A stretch of 46,870 bases of DNA from Emiliania huxleyi CCMP1516 (taxonomy: Eukaryota; Haptophyta; Isochrysidales; Noelaerhabdaceae). The stretch lies in assembly GCF_000372725.1 (NCBI RefSeq), contig NW_005200282.1:31157-78026 (forward strand), given 5' to 3'. Positions 18,961-30,181 of the stretch are shown here, piece after piece. The notes beneath the pieces are model-generated. The model ran no database searches, was not told the DNA's origin, and saw only the letters and a list, made by a program, of their open reading frames with translations. Made by a program: the position numbers and the translations under genes. Every line of letters starts with the position of its first letter. Within the stretch, counting starts at the first letter, position 1.

Positions 18961-21900
18961 TCCCTCCAAGGGAAGCATGCGCGACGCAGTCTCTTTGCGC
19001 CGCTCGCTCGCGGCGGCGGGAGACACGGCCGCCGATGCGGCTCGCACTCGCTCGGTAGCGCTCGGTGGGCCTCCGTCCCACAGCCGCTCGGGCGTGCCAG
19101 GGGTCGGCCTGGCGCTGCGCTGCTCGCACGCTGCACTGTACAAAGCTGCGACAACAAGGGGAGGCTCCTGAGCTTGAGCATTGAGCAGTGCAGCTGCGGG
19201 TGCTCGTGGACGGCTGTGCAGTGGTGAGAGTGCCTGATTGGAGGCGAGCTGGCGCTGCGCCAGGGTGCGCAGCATGCTCCCTTGCTCTGTCCTGAGGCAT
19301 GCTGGCTGGCGCCCAGCACAATGTCCTGGATGCATTGCTCCACGCCGTGCTGGCTGGTGCAGTACTGCCAGTGCACTGACTGGCGCGCGGCGCGCGCGTC
19401 GCCGCGCGTGGCACGGGAGGCGCGAGAGGCGCGGCTGTCGGTCAACCCCGCGGCGCATGCGCGCCGCGGAAGCTGCTCGACAGGCGACTTCATTGCGAAC
19501 GCGGTCGCCGTTACTCCAACTTTCCTTTTTGCCGATCATCTAGAATCAAAAGCGCCTCGCGCGCGCCGCGCGCGCGCTGTGCCGCCGCTGCCGCCGCCGC
19601 CGCCGCCGCCGCCGCTCCGTCCTTCCCTCAGTATGTCTCATGAGGGTATGTGGTGCGTGTGCGCGCAGCGTGTGCACCCCGGGAGTCCCCACCCCCTGCC
19701 CTCAGTCGCGCGTGCGCCGCGCGCCGCCGCCCCCGCCCCCGCCCGCCCGCCCCCGCTCTCCCCTTCCCCGGTGTGTCTCTCGTGTCTGCTGTCTCGTGGG
19801 GCCGGGGAGCTAAGTCCCTAAGAAGCGCACCCAGCGGTAGGCCGGTCGCTGTCGCTCATCCGTCTTTGAAATGACGTTTTAGCCCCCCGCTACCCGGTTG
19901 CACTCGTGCGACGTAGCGGGGGGGCACAACTACGTTTACGAAAACATAAGTAGTCCCGCGAGGTGTGAATTGGCCGCCCCAGTCAGCCCCCTTTCCATCG
20001 GCTTGATTTTGCGGCGCGTCCCCAGAGCGTCCAAACTTGCGACAGCGGCGAGCTCGCGTCGCCGGTACGGTACGCGGTACGGCACGGTACGCGTTTCACC
20101 GCATTATTTTGCACTATCAAGACCCCCAGGTCGAATGTTCGGCAAGCGCGGCCCAGCTGTGGAGGAGACACATGCTTCCCTGCGTGACCACATCTTGAAC
20201 CGGGACATTTGCAGTGCCATGTATGTATGTAGAAAGATGAACAACAGTCCGATTGATTGATGGGAAGGCGAAACACAGTCCGACCAACGACTGGGATGTA
20301 TGTATGTAGAAAGATGAATGAACAACATCAGGCTCGGACTGGACACCAACGCGGTATGGGTGGACTCCACCGTGGACGCGAGACAGATGATGACGACACG
20401 CACGAGCAACACAAAGACACAAACAGGCTCACAAGACACACAGCCAGCTGGCTGCCACACACTGGGACACCAACGCGGTACAGTCCCCGCTGGAAAAGAA
20501 AAAAATCTCCGTTGGGGACACACGATTCCAGAAATGGTTGTGTCCCCGCTCCTCGCTCGCCCGGGCGGAGGTCATGGCCGCGGAGGAGGCGAGTACGTGC
20601 TGCCAGGCCTTCCGCAGACAGCCTCTTGGCCAGACTGAGGGTCGGCTTTGTGTGGCGTGGCCCGTGCGCTGCGCTGCACAAAGCTGCGTAAACTGCGGGA
20701 GCATCCTGTGCTTCCTTTGGGAAGTGCGCACTTCCTGCAGCTGGTGGAAGGCCGTGCCGCCGCTCGTCTGCTCCGTGGACAGGGCGGGGAGGCGGTGCCG
20801 CAGCGCCGCAACGTCCGCTGCACGCCGGTGCAGCACTCTGCTGCCTGGTGGGCAGCATGCTGGTGCTGTGCGCGACGTTTTCGAGGCTGCAGTGGCGCTG
20901 CACCGCAAGCCACGGCGAGTGGCACGCAGCATGCGCGGCGCCGCGCTTGGCCCGGACAGCGCCAGAGAGTGCCCTCGATGGGCCAGCCTGCGCGGCGCGA
21001 GCGCCGCACAAGCTGACGCATCGTCTGCCATTCTCTGGTCGACGGCGGTCAATCTCACGATTGTCGATCAAAACCGGCGGGCTTTGTGACGCCGTTTACG
21101 CAATCGTTTTTTGGCTTCGCTTTCTCTTTTGCTTGTTTTTATTTCGTGTTTTCTTTTACGAAGTGACGGAGGCGGGGGCGGGCGGGCGCTAACTACGGGC
21201 AACTACATGTCGGAGGTTCGAGGTCGACTACTCGCCGCCTGGGTCGTTTGGGGCGCGCGGCTCCGTCGAGGACCGGGCGCGCCCCTTTCCCGGCGCGGCG
21301 TAGGTCCCACTCTGACGTATAGAGGGGAGGCACGGACAACGGCCCAATTCATCAATTCCACTCATCTTCTGGTGCCTAGCCCCGTGCAGCGGCGGTCCGG
21401 CAGGCTGCCCCCAAGGCCCCCTGGGCCGCTGCGGGTTTTGGAGTTATGCTTTGGCACAGCTTCGGCGATGGCGGCCCCTCTCTGGGGCTTGCATAGGCGG
21501 GGAGTCTCCCTCGCTGGTCTCCTCATTCCCTTTTTTCTTTTTCTTTTGAGCTGGGTGTGCCGCCGCGCGGCGCTCGCGCGGCGGCGGCGGTGTGTGTGTG
21601 TGTGTGTGGGTGGGTGGGTGGGAGGGGGGGGGCTCGGGGGCGCGCGGGGCAGAGGCTCGACGATCATCGGCTCGCCGAGGGGGGAACGAGGAGGGGGGAA
21701 TGGGCGGTCGGCGACGAGTAGAGCAACAGGCGCGTACGGGGTAGCCGTCACTTTCCTGCCTCACAAGGGCGGGGCTGTCCCGGAAAGTGAGAGACGCCGG
21801 GCAGCGTGGCGCATCATTGAACCCTCCCATACGTGCTCGTACTCCTCCTTCGCTGTCCCATCTCCTCATCTCTTTCCCACCTAGGCGGGGCGGGGGTCGG

Positions 21901-22142
21901 GGGGGCGGCGGGCGCGGGTGCGAGGTGCGGTGCGGTGCGTGCAATCGTGTGTTTGGCGTCATGTCGTGTGTGCCTTCGCTTGTTCCTATTAACAACGAAG
22001 TCTAGCTCAAAAAAAAGAAAGAATCTTTGTAAACTGCTAGACAAAAATCTTGACACGCCCTCAGCTCGCGTTTGCGGCCTTGGCCGCTGCCCGAGCCGCT
22101 GTTGAGCACCATCCGATCGGCCTTACACAGGCAGGCGAAGCG
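18961..22142. other. Region without confident gene; two related segments
   Basis: Segments near 19080-19400 and 20620-20960 resemble each other on the minus strand (LLSQLCTVQRA versus QFTQLCAAQRT, and further short matches in other frames). They may be diverged copies of one unrecognised sequence. Also present: a GCC run (19580-19615), GGTACG iterations (20060-20095), a duplicated GGACACCAACGCGGTA (20341, 20465) and GTATGTATGTAGAAAGATGA twice (about 20222, 20297). A 209-codon minus frame (20429-21058) is open but has no recognised domain. Confidence 0.35.
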
Positions 22143-23334
22143 ATGGGCTGCGGCACGAGCAAGCCGGGCCTGACCTACGAGGAGATGCTGGAGCTGTGGC
22201 GCAAGCGCGGCGGCGGCGACCTGGAGCGTGTCCTCGCGAGCGGCGCCGCCGCCCTCCTCGACGCGCAGTGGGTCATCAGCCACGCCGAGGCGGGCGGCGT
22301 CCTCGCCCACCGCCAGGCGCTGCCCAAAGAGGCCTTCCTCTCCCTCGCCGATCTCGTCGAGGCGACCACCGAGTATGGCCTTCCCTTCCTTCCCGTCGCC
22401 GCGCTCTCCTACCCGTGGCTGACCAAGGACCACCCCGACCCGCGCGGAGCCAACCTCGCCCGCGTCGCGAGGGCGCTCAAGGCCCTGCTCAGCGCTCCGT
22501 ACATCACGCGGCTCGGCGTCTTTTGGGACTTCGGCTCGCTGCACCAGCACCCCGACCCCCCCAACGGCGTCCTGCGCACCGAGGAGCAGAACGCGCTCTT
22601 CAAGCAGGGTTTGGGCTGCCTCGGCACGCTCTACTCCCACCAGCACACTTGGGTGCTGCGGCTGACCTCCTTCCCGGACGGGCACAAGGCGGAGGACCAG
22701 GCCGAGGGCACCAACGTGGCCAAGTACTTTGACCGCGGCTGGTGCTACACGGAGCAGAGCTGGGCGGGCCTGACAAAGGCTAGCTACCTCTCGCTCGACC
22801 TCGGCAAGATGCGCGCCGGCAAGGAGTACTACTTCGGCAGCCTCCGAGACGACTGCACCCAGGACGGCGGCCGGCGCCCTCCGCTGCTGCCGTCTGCGTT
22901 CGCGGCGGAGCTGGAGAAGAAGAGCTTCACCAACGGCAAGGACGACAAGCCGCTGGTGAAGCGGCTGTACGAGGCCGCCTTCGAGGAGCAGTTTGACAAG
23001 GTGACCGAGCTGTTCTACCGCGGCCTCGGCTGGGGCGACGCGGAGGCGGCGCAGCTGGCGGAGGTCCTCGCGAGCGGGGCAGCGCCGCGGCTCGAGTATC
23101 TCTATCTCGACGAAAACAAGATTGGCGACGAGGGCTGCAAGGCGCTGGCCGCCGCCCTCAAGGAGGGGGCCGCCCCGAGCTTGAAGGCGCGAGACGCCCC
23201 CCCCTCGCCACACGCTCCTCCCCCCGCCCAATGCTCACCGCACCTCCCCTCGCGTGCAGTACCTCGAGGTGGACAACAAGGAGCAGCCTGAGCTGGTGGC
23301 CGTGTGCGAGGAGCGCGGCATCGAGCTGCGCTGA
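22143..23334 (+). CDS. LRR-tailed protein with HET/TIR-like N-terminal domain, predicted N-myristoylated
   Basis: Two exons, 22143-23186 and 23260-23334, about 372 aa. The ATG at 22143 gives MGCGTSK, a typical N-myristoylation/palmitoylation start; no upstream in-frame ATG exists. Residues about 70-230 read LPVAALSYPWLTKDHPDP, ITRLGVFWDFGSLHQHP, FDRGWCYTEQSWAGL. This pattern (SYPWL, DF.SL.Q, RGWCY.E) resembles the HET-like domains with TIR-type folds common in protists and fungi. The C-terminus has one leucine-rich unit (LEYLYLDENKIGDEGCKALA) continuing after the intron as YLEVDNKEQPELVAVCEERG. The 73-nt intron 23187-23259 is GC-AG and is needed to complete the second LRR. Likely membrane-anchored; role in signalling or self-defence is inference. 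Confidence 0.75.
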
Positions 23335-23956
23335 GCCTCTCCAGCCCCGGCCGGGCGGCGAGGGCGCGGGGCCCGGCGGGACCGCCGCGCGAGCACGGCA
23401 GAGAGAGCAGCAGACCCTGCGGCTGCGGAGCACGACGCGCAGCGACGGTGCGGGCGAGATCTTGGTTTTTGTGTGTGTGTGGGGGGGGGGGGGTCTGTCG
23501 GCGCACGTGGGACAGGAGCGCGCCGCGGCGGGCGAGAGGGCGGGCCTGCGTCCAGAGTCTCCAGACACGCGGTAAAGTACAGGGAGGGACTAGCGCTAGC
23601 GGAGGGAGGCGCCTCCGAGGGGTGACTGAGGCGCCGAGGCTGCGGCGGGGGAGGGCCGTTCGTGAGCTTCGAGACTCGAGCGTACGTGGTTTATCGAAAA
23701 TATATGTTATTTCACATCTCCCCCGGCCCCGCACAGAGCAGCTGTCAGAGCCTCTCCGGTGCGTCGGTCTCGCCCGCGCCCGCCCCGACCCTGGTAGCGT
23801 CACATTGCCTAACAACCGAGGAGGCGGGGGAGCGCACGCCCACCCCCACGGCCACGCGTCGGCTTGACGGGGTAGACGGATACTGTATTGCCGGAGACAG
23901 GTCTCTCTCGGCACTCGGCCAATCCCTCGGCACTCTCGCGTAAAGCCGTAGTCGAG
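23335..23956. other. Intergenic between convergent genes
   Basis: Between the LRR gene stop (23334) and the stop of the minus-strand RidA-like frame. Contains a G-run near 23480-23492. No gene recognised. Confidence 0.4.
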
Positions 23957-24066
23957 TCAGGCGGGCTTGACGGTGATGATCGCCTCCACCTCCACCGGCG
24001 AGTCGAGCGGCAGCGTGTTGGTGCCTGTGTACACCACGACAGCGCAGGTATGAAAGAAAACGAACT
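23957..24066 (-). CDS. RidA/YjgF-like C-terminal exon
   Basis: Minus strand, ending at the stop 23957-23959. The end reads CAVVVYTGTNTLPLDSPVEV, then EAIITVKPA. The pattern of a hydrophobic strand, N.LP...PVEVEAI resembles the C-terminus of RidA/YjgF proteins, which hydrolyse reactive enamine/imine intermediates. Only about 35 residues are seen. The N-terminal RidA exons were not found; the 108-bp array lies immediately upstream. It could be a partial or dead copy, or a gene whose upstream exons lie beyond the array. Confidence 0.35.
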
Positions 24067-24071
24067 CAGTC

Positions 24072-25480
24072 GTCGGATCAAGGGGATCTCTTCGTGCACG
24101 GGGCATCTCTGCGCAGCTCTGTCCAGCCGCCCACGACGCCGCAGTAGGAGAACGAGCTGACGTGTCGGAGGAAGGGCAACTCTCTCGAGGCAACTCTCTT
24201 CGTGCACGGGGCATCTCTGCGCAGCTCTGTCCAGCCGCCCACGACGCCGCAGTAGGAGAACGAGCTGACGTGTCGGAGGAAGGGCAACTCTCTCGAGGCA
24301 ACTCTCTTCGTGCACGGGGCATCTCTGCGCAGCTCTGTCCAGCCGCCCACGACGCCGCAGTAGGAGAACGAGCTGACGTGTCGGAGGAAGGGGCAACTCT
24401 CTCGAGGCAACTCTCTTCGTGCACGGGGCATCTCTGCGCAGCTCTGTCCAGCCGCCCACGACGCCGCAGTAGGAGAACGAGCTGACGTGTCGGAGGAAGG
24501 GCAACTCTCTCGAGGCAACTCTCTTCGTGCACGGGGCATCTCTGCGCAGCTCTGTCCAGCCGCCCACGACGCCGCAGTAGGAGAACGAGCTGACGTGTCG
24601 GAGGAAGGGCAACTCTCTCGAGGCAACTCTCTTCGTGCACGGGGCATCTCTGCGCAGCTCTGTCCAGCCGCCCACGACGCCGCAGTAGGAGAACGAGCTG
24701 ACGTGTCGGAGGAAGGGGCAACTCTCTCGAGGCAACTCTCTTCGTGCACGGGGCATCTCTGCGCAGCTCTGTCCAGCCGCCCACGACGCCGCAGTAGGAG
24801 AACGAGCTGACGTGTCGGAGGAAGGGGCAACTCTCTCGAGGCAACTCTCTTCGTGCACGGGGCATCTCTGCGCAGCTCTGTCCAGCCGCCCACGACGCCG
24901 CAGTAGGAGAACGAGCTGACGTGTCGGAGGAAGGGCAACTCTCTCGAGGCAACTCTCTTCGTGCACGGGGCATCTCTGCGCAGCTCTGTCCAGCCGCCCA
25001 CGACGCCGCAGTAGGAGAACGAGCTGACGTGTCGGAGGAGGGGCAACTCTCTCGAGGCAACTCTCTTCGTGCACGGGGCATCTCTGCGCAGCTCTGTCCA
25101 GCCGCCCACGACGCCGCAGTAGGAGAACGAGCTGACGTGTCGGAGGAAGGGGCAACTCTCTCGAGGCAACTCTCTTCGTGCACGGGGCATCTCTGCGCAG
25201 CTCTGTCCAGCCGCCCACGACGCCGCAGTAGGAGAACGAGCTGACGTGTCGGAGGAAGGGCAACTCTCTCGAGGCAACTCTCTTCGTGCACGGGGCATCT
25301 CTGCGCAGCTCTGTCCAGCCGCCCACGACGCCGCAGTAGGAGAACGAGCTGACGTGTCGGAGGAAGGGGCAACTCTCTCGAGGCAACTCTCTTCGTGCAC
25401 GGGGCATCTCTGCGCAGCTCTGTCCAGCCGCCCACGACGCCGCAGTAGGAGAACGAGCTGACGTGTCGGAGGAAGGGCGG
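24072..25480. repeat. 108-109 bp satellite, about 13 copies
   Basis: About twelve copies of a unit with CGAGGCAACTCTCTTCGTGC, CCGCCCACGACGCCGCAGTA and GAGCTGACGTGTCGGAGGAA, plus a thirteenth variant at the left end lacking the GAGGCAACT part. Near-identical copies imply recent amplification. The length changes by one base (GGGC or GGGGC), so all three minus frames stay open for 440-532 codons by chance of period 108 = 3 x 36. On the minus strand the unit is similar to the sequence at about 24010-24075 that precedes the RidA-like exon, so it may be an amplified intron unit. Confidence 0.85.
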
Positions 25481-26284
25481 TATCAGATTGCTTCAGGCGA
25501 GGGATTTGGTGGTGAGGGCGCGGGTGGGGCGCGTCCGAGGGCTCGCGGGCGAGGGCGAGTGCCGAAGGCGGTGTGGCGCGCCTCAGACCGAGGTCTGTTT
25601 GCGCCCGGTCGCCTGCATAGGGTCGATCTCGGCGATTGAGTTAGTGTTTGCACCCCGAGTGAGGTATGGGAGCTTGCAGAGCAGCGGAGCCGGCAGCGGA
25701 CGTGGGGAGGTGCCTCCGTGTCTAGGTGTGAATAGGGGTCCGCTGTGATCTTCACAGTAGGGGGGTACAGGAATTGTATGCCCCTGCTGGCTGGACCGGG
25801 ATAGGCCCCCGTTGGCCCGGGGGAGCTGCGGCTAGCGCCCAGTCCCCCGCGTGTCGTCGTCGCCAGCACTATATGGACGTAGTCTCGTGTGTGTGAAGAA
25901 ACGCGCCGGAACCCGCTACCGCCTGGACGGCATTTCAATTTTCATATCCCCGTGGTCCGTGGGAATAAGGTAAATGCTCGGCGGCGCCGCGCCGTGAAGC
26001 GTGATCGCCGGGAGATTTGCTTTTTTCTTGGCTCTCCTCCCACCCGATTCCCATTCGAAAACTAAAGGGACCGCACTGAGTGATCCGCACCCGACAAACC
26101 AGGAGAACTGTACGGCTTTATGCGGAGACGCCGGCACGCAAAAGGACACTAGTCCGGTGGCAACAAACCGTCGTGAGACGAGAGCTGAGCCGCTTTCCTT
26201 TTGCGTTAACGCTTCCGGATCTCCGGACGCGACGCGACCCGCCGCGGACGGCGCGGCTTCATGAACCTCTCGCGGTCTGTGGAG
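25481..26284. other. Intergenic, no recognised gene
   Basis: Short frames only. The 151-codon minus frame at 25483-25938 lacks any recognised domain. AT-richer stretch near 25925-26060. Confidence 0.35.
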
Positions 26285-27980
26285 TCAGTTGTCAAAGGCG
26301 ATCATTACCCGGAAGTCGGCGGGCTCGGCGCCCGCCTCGAGCAGCTTGGTCTGGAAGGCGATCAACTGCGACAGCACGTCGACGTCGCTCCAGCTGACAG
26401 AGAGGAGCTCGCGGCGCGTCTGGCCCCGCGCGATGCGCTCGGCCGCCGCCTCGCGCGCCGCGGCAAACTCCAGCCGCAGCGCCTCCGGCAGCTCGGCCTC
26501 CGGCGTCGCGATCGAAAGATTGGCAAAAAGTCTCTCCTGCTCTTGCTCGGCCCGAGACAGGCTCTCGCGAACGGCCTCGTCGAACGCGCGCTCGTCGGGG
26601 TCGTCGGCAACGTCGTGGAGGTCGTCGTACGAGTCGTGGTCGGCTGAGCGTGGCCACAGCGCGGTGATCTTGACCTCGCAGCCGCGCGTGAGCTGCGCCC
26701 GGCGCTCTTCGGGCTGATCCTTGACGAGGAGGCGGAGATGCTGGCGCCAGGAGGAGGCGTGCTCAGCCAGCTGCTCCGGCGTCAGGCAAGACCCACCGCG
26801 GTTGTCCGTCGTTGGTCCCTTGGGGCGGAGCGCACGCCCGCTCGCCTCGAGCGACGAGCAGCTCTCCTACACCGCACAACAATCACGCGCACTCATGGCG
26901 ATGTGGCGCTCTGCCTGAACCGCGCCTCGGTACGCCAAGCGCGTGATACACCTCCCAGTCCACGGCGAACAGGCCGTCGAGCGAGCAGTGGTGGCGCGAG
27001 TGCAGGTTGGGGTCGTCGGGCTCGGGGATGAAGCCGTACCTGCCCGCAAGCGGTTCTCGGGTAAGGCTCAGGGAAGAGGCCCCGCAAAGGGGGAAGAGAC
27101 GGGAGAAGAATCATGCGAAAGAGGAGGAAGGAGCGGGCAGAGCAGAGGGGTTGTGGAGAAAACGACAGGTTGCGCACCCGATGCCGACCCGCGCCATCTC
27201 GAGAGGCCAGCCTATACAGCGGGTGACCTCATGGACATGCCGTGCGCGTGCCGCAAGTGCGTGCGGGTGCGGCCGGCCGGAGCGGACGCAGCCGAGCCGC
27301 TTGATCCGGAGCCCGGACTGCGCGCGGCTCCCGTGGCCAAAGAGCGCAAAGGCGTTGTAGTTGCGCCGCTCAAGCTGCAGCTCCTGCCCAAAGACGGGGG
27401 TCACCACCTCGCCCATCTCCTTGACGACTGCTGCGGAGACGGCCTGCGAGATTGCCTCATCAAGGCCCCACTGCACCTGCCACGACAGCCACTGCTGCGC
27501 CTCGTCGGACGGCATGCTTGCGATTTCCGGCGGCATGCTCGAGCGAATCTCCTCCTCCAGCCGGCCTTTGAGCTCCTCGGAAACTGCCTCCGCCGTACTT
27601 TTGATCAGCGCCGTGAGGCCGTCGTGCTTGCTCTCGAAGGCGGCGCGCGGCAGGGCGGCGAGCTGGGTGAACGGGCACGCAACCCAATCCATGCAGAGGG
27701 TCACTGGGCAGGTGCGAGCGATGCGCTCCCACAGCTCGGGCGGCAGGAGGAGCGCCGGCGGCTGCTCTTCCTCCTCAGTCTGCATGAGGTGAGCCCAGTC
27801 AGCCTGCCCGCACTCTGAGGCGAGCTGCTCGGCATTGCGTTCGGCGTCCGCCTCTTCCTGCGCCGCCTCGTGCGAGGTGAGCTGCTTGGCGAGGGCCAGT
27901 GCGTAAACGCGTGCTGCGACTGTCGCCGCGTCGGGCTTGAAGATTCCGCGCTCGAGCGCCAGGTGAATGTCACAGCCCAT
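26285..27980 (-). CDS. MGCDIH-family protein of unknown function
   Basis: Minus strand, at least three exons. Exon 1, 27980-27298, begins MGCDIHLALERGIFKPD and contains an Ala/Glu/Gln-rich helical insert, then QLERRNYNAFALFGHGSRAQ. Exon 2 (27039 to about 26937) reads YGFIPEPDDPNLHSRHHCSL, then DGLFAVDWEVYHALG. Exon 3 starts near 26790 (CLTPEQLAEHASSWRQHL) and ends ADFRVMIAFDN with the stop at 26285-26287. MGCDIH at the start, RNY..FA in the middle and R...FDN at the end match a protein family I know from bacteria and phages, with no known function. Intron 27297-27040 is GC-AG and restores LRIKRYGFIPEP. The boundary of exons 2 and 3 is not fixed. The gene is divergent from the RCC1 gene. Confidence 0.65.
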
Positions 27981-28423
27981 GCTGGACACGGGCTAGGCGG
28001 GCGAATGCAGCCAGCGTGGAGTGCCTGTCTGTAGGATGCACAAGAGGAGGGTGATGGCCACTGTGATGGCCATCAAGAAAAAAGAATTGCGGCGGCGCAC
28101 AAAAATCTCCTCACAGAAGTGTGTGTGTGTGTGTCACTCACTCACACTCACAGAAGCCGCCGTCGGATTCGCAAAAAAGAATTTACTTATCGAAAGTTGT
28201 ACCCGGGTTCACCTTTCCTACCTAACCTAACCTATGCCACCTCGCGGCCGCCCCACTCTCGTCGGTCTCTCCCTTGTCACTTCCTCCTCTGTCGCGTCGT
28301 TCTCTTCTGCCTCGTCCTGCGACGCCGCCGCCTGCCGGTCCCTTGTTCTCGCGGCTTCTTTCGCCTTGCGCAACTCCGTCCTCCTCGCGGCGTCCGAGCC
28401 AGTCTGCTGTAAGATGATGGTAA
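27981..28423. promoter_or_regulatory. Divergent promoter/leader region
   Basis: Separates the MGCDIH gene (-) and F-box/RCC1 gene (+). AATTCTTTT-type motifs occur in both orientations: CAATTCTTTTTTCTT and AAATTCTTTTTTGCG on the minus strand (about 28085 and 28165) and TAAAATTCTTTTCTGAG on the plus strand (28421-28437). A short GT microsatellite is at 28118-28133. Confidence 0.4.
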
Positions 28424-29833
28424 AATTCTTTTCTGAGCTCGCGCCGCGTCGCACCCCGCTACCGCCACTCGCCGAGCACGCCGCCGCCCATCCGCCTCCT
28501 CGACCTCCCCACGGACCTCCTCGTGCGCGTCGTCTCTCGTTGCGACCCCGCCGACATCGCTCGCGTCGCCGCCGTCTCCCTCCTCTTTCACGCCTCACTC
28601 GCGGTGGAGGGCATCCGCTTGTGGGCGCAAGAGCGCGGCTTGGAGCTGCCGGCGCTGCCAGAGGGCGAGAGCTGCGCCGTGCGGTGGCTGTGCTATTCGG
28701 CGCTGCTGCGCGAGTCCAACCCGCCGGCGAGGGTGGCGGCAGGCCGCCGGCACAGCCTCTTCATCGACGGCGAGGGGCGGCTCTGGTCGTGCGGCTCGGC
28801 GCTGTCATACTCTCCAGCGCTGCTCGGTCACGGCGAGGGCGTGACGCGACTCAACACGCCGACCCGCCTTCCCTCGACGCTGGGAGAGCGCGCTGTGAGC
28901 GTGGCGGCTGGAGATGTGCACAGCCTCGCCCTCGCCGCCGATGGAGCTGTCTGGAGCTGGGGCGATGGAGGGCGAGGCAAGTTGGGCCACGGCGACCAGC
29001 AGGACCAGCCGCTGCCGAAGAAGGTTGAGGCCTTGGCTGGCCAGCGCGTCATCGCTGTGTCGGTTGGACAGCGCCACAGCCTCGCCCTTACCGCCGACGG
29101 CGCCCTCTTGAGCTGGGGCGGTGGAGACTCCGGCCAGCTGGGCCACGGCGACTCGCAGATACAGCTGCTGCCCCAGAAGGTCGAGGCCTTGGCTGCCCAG
29201 CGCGTAATCGCCGTGTCGGCGGGAGGCTTCCACAGCCTCGCCATCACCGCCGACGGAGCTGTCTGGAGCTGGGGCGAGGGAGCCTTTGGCCGGTTGGGCC
29301 ACGGCGACGAGCAGAGCCAGCTGCTGCCAAAGAAGATCGAGGCCTTCGCTGGGCGGCGCGTCGTCGCTGTATCGGCTGGATATAGCCACAGCTTCGCCCT
29401 CACCGCCGACGGCGCCGTCTGGAGCTGGGGAGATGGAGACGACGGCCAGTTGGGTCACGGCTACGCGCAGATACAGCTGCTGCCGAAGAAGGTGGAGGCC
29501 TTGGCTGGTCGGCGCGTCGTCGCTGTCTCGGCTAGGCTGTACCACAGCTTCGCCCTCACCGCCGACGGAGCTGTCTGGAGCTGGGGCTGGGGAGTTTATG
29601 GCAAGCTGGGCCACGGCGACGAGCAGAGCCAGCTGCTGCCCAAGAAGATCGAGGCCTTCGCTGGGCGGCGCGTCGTCGCTGTGTCGGCTGGAGATGTGCA
29701 CAGCATCGCCACCACCGCCGGCGGCGCCCTCCTTGCCTGGGGCCAGGGCAACGACGGCTGCCTAGGCCACGGAGAGGACCTGTCGGACCAGCTGCTGCCC
29801 AAGCAGGTCGAGGCATGGGCGCCGGGGCAGTGA
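28424..29833 (+). CDS. F-box and RCC1-repeat protein
   Basis: The frame is open from 28424; no in-frame ATG precedes the F-box, so the start codon lies upstream or in another exon. An F-box-like segment, IRLLDLPTDLLVRVVSRCDP then ADIARVAAVSLLFHA, covers 28490-28600. Seven RCC1 units follow, each with HS(L/F)AL.ADGAVWSWG and G.LGHG (for example GAVWSWGDGGRGKLGHG), at about 52-residue spacing. Seven units make a complete beta-propeller. F-box proteins recruit substrates to SCF ubiquitin ligases through SKP1; RCC1 propellers bind proteins or chromatin. Substrate recognition by the propeller is inference. Repeat units 4 and 6 are almost identical at DNA level, indicating recent homogenisation. 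Ends at the TGA near 29831-29833. No intron is needed within the propeller. Confidence 0.85.
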   Translation, partial: NSFLSSRRVAPRYRHSPSTPPPIRLLDLPTDLLVRVVSRCDPADIARVAAVSLLFHASLAVEGIRLWAQERGLELPALPEGESCAVRWLCYSALLRESNPPARVAAGRRHSLFIDGEGRLWSCGSALSYSPALLGHGEGVTRLNTPTRLPSTLGERAVSVAAGDVHSLALAADGAVWSWGDGGRGKLGHGDQQDQPLPKKVEALAGQRVIAVSVGQRHSLALTADGALLSWGGGDSGQLGHGDSQIQLLPQKVEALAAQRVIAVSAGGFHSLAITADGAVWSWGEGAFGRLGHGDEQSQLLPKKIEAFAGRRVVAVSAGYSHSFALTADGAVWSWGDGDDGQLGHGYAQIQLLPKKVEALAGRRVVAVSARLYHSFALTADGAVWSWGWGVYGKLGHGDEQSQLLPKKIEAFAGRRVVAVSAGDVHSIATTAGGALLAWGQGNDGCLGHGEDLSDQLLPKQVEAWAPGQ

Positions 29834-30011
29834 GGTATCGCGGGCTCTGTATGGCCGGCAGCATTTGGCGGCACTCAGACTGTACACCCCCCCATTTTGT
29901 TGTATGTGGCTCTTACGTTTGCTACGGGCCGGAAGAGCCATTTTTTTAGGCGAAGCCGCACCCCTCTCAGCGCCTTCGTTGTTAATAATACACAGCAGTC
30001 CCTTTTGCAAG

Positions 30012-30181
30012 GAGCACTTGGAGCACTTGGAGTGCAGTCGGCAACCTCACATCGGCGCAGGGCCGGTGAGCTGAGAAGCGCATCCAGCGGGCCGGATGAT
30101 CGGTATCGGGTTACGGGCTAGAGAGCCCTAGCCCCGGGGGTGCGCGTTCGCAGGGCAAGGGCCTTAAAGTAAACACGGGTC
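30012..30181. repeat. Dispersed 170-bp repeat, copy 1
   Basis: Nearly identical to 35434-35599: GAGCACTTGGAGTGCAGTC, GGCCGGATGATCGGTATCGG, GGGCTAGAGAGCCCTAGCCC and GTGCGCGTTCGCAGGGCAAG, ending AACACGGGTC. Contains the inverted repeat GGGCTAGAGAGCCCTAGCCC. The two copies flank the transporter gene in the same orientation. Confidence 0.85.

Noticed and set aside
23809..25435. Large repetitive proteins of 440-532 codons on the minus strand
   Set aside because: They are produced by the 108-bp period; all three frames are open, with no composition or domain support.
24072..25480. CRISPR array
   Set aside because: The units are contiguous 108-bp repeats without unique spacers, in a eukaryotic context with no cas genes.
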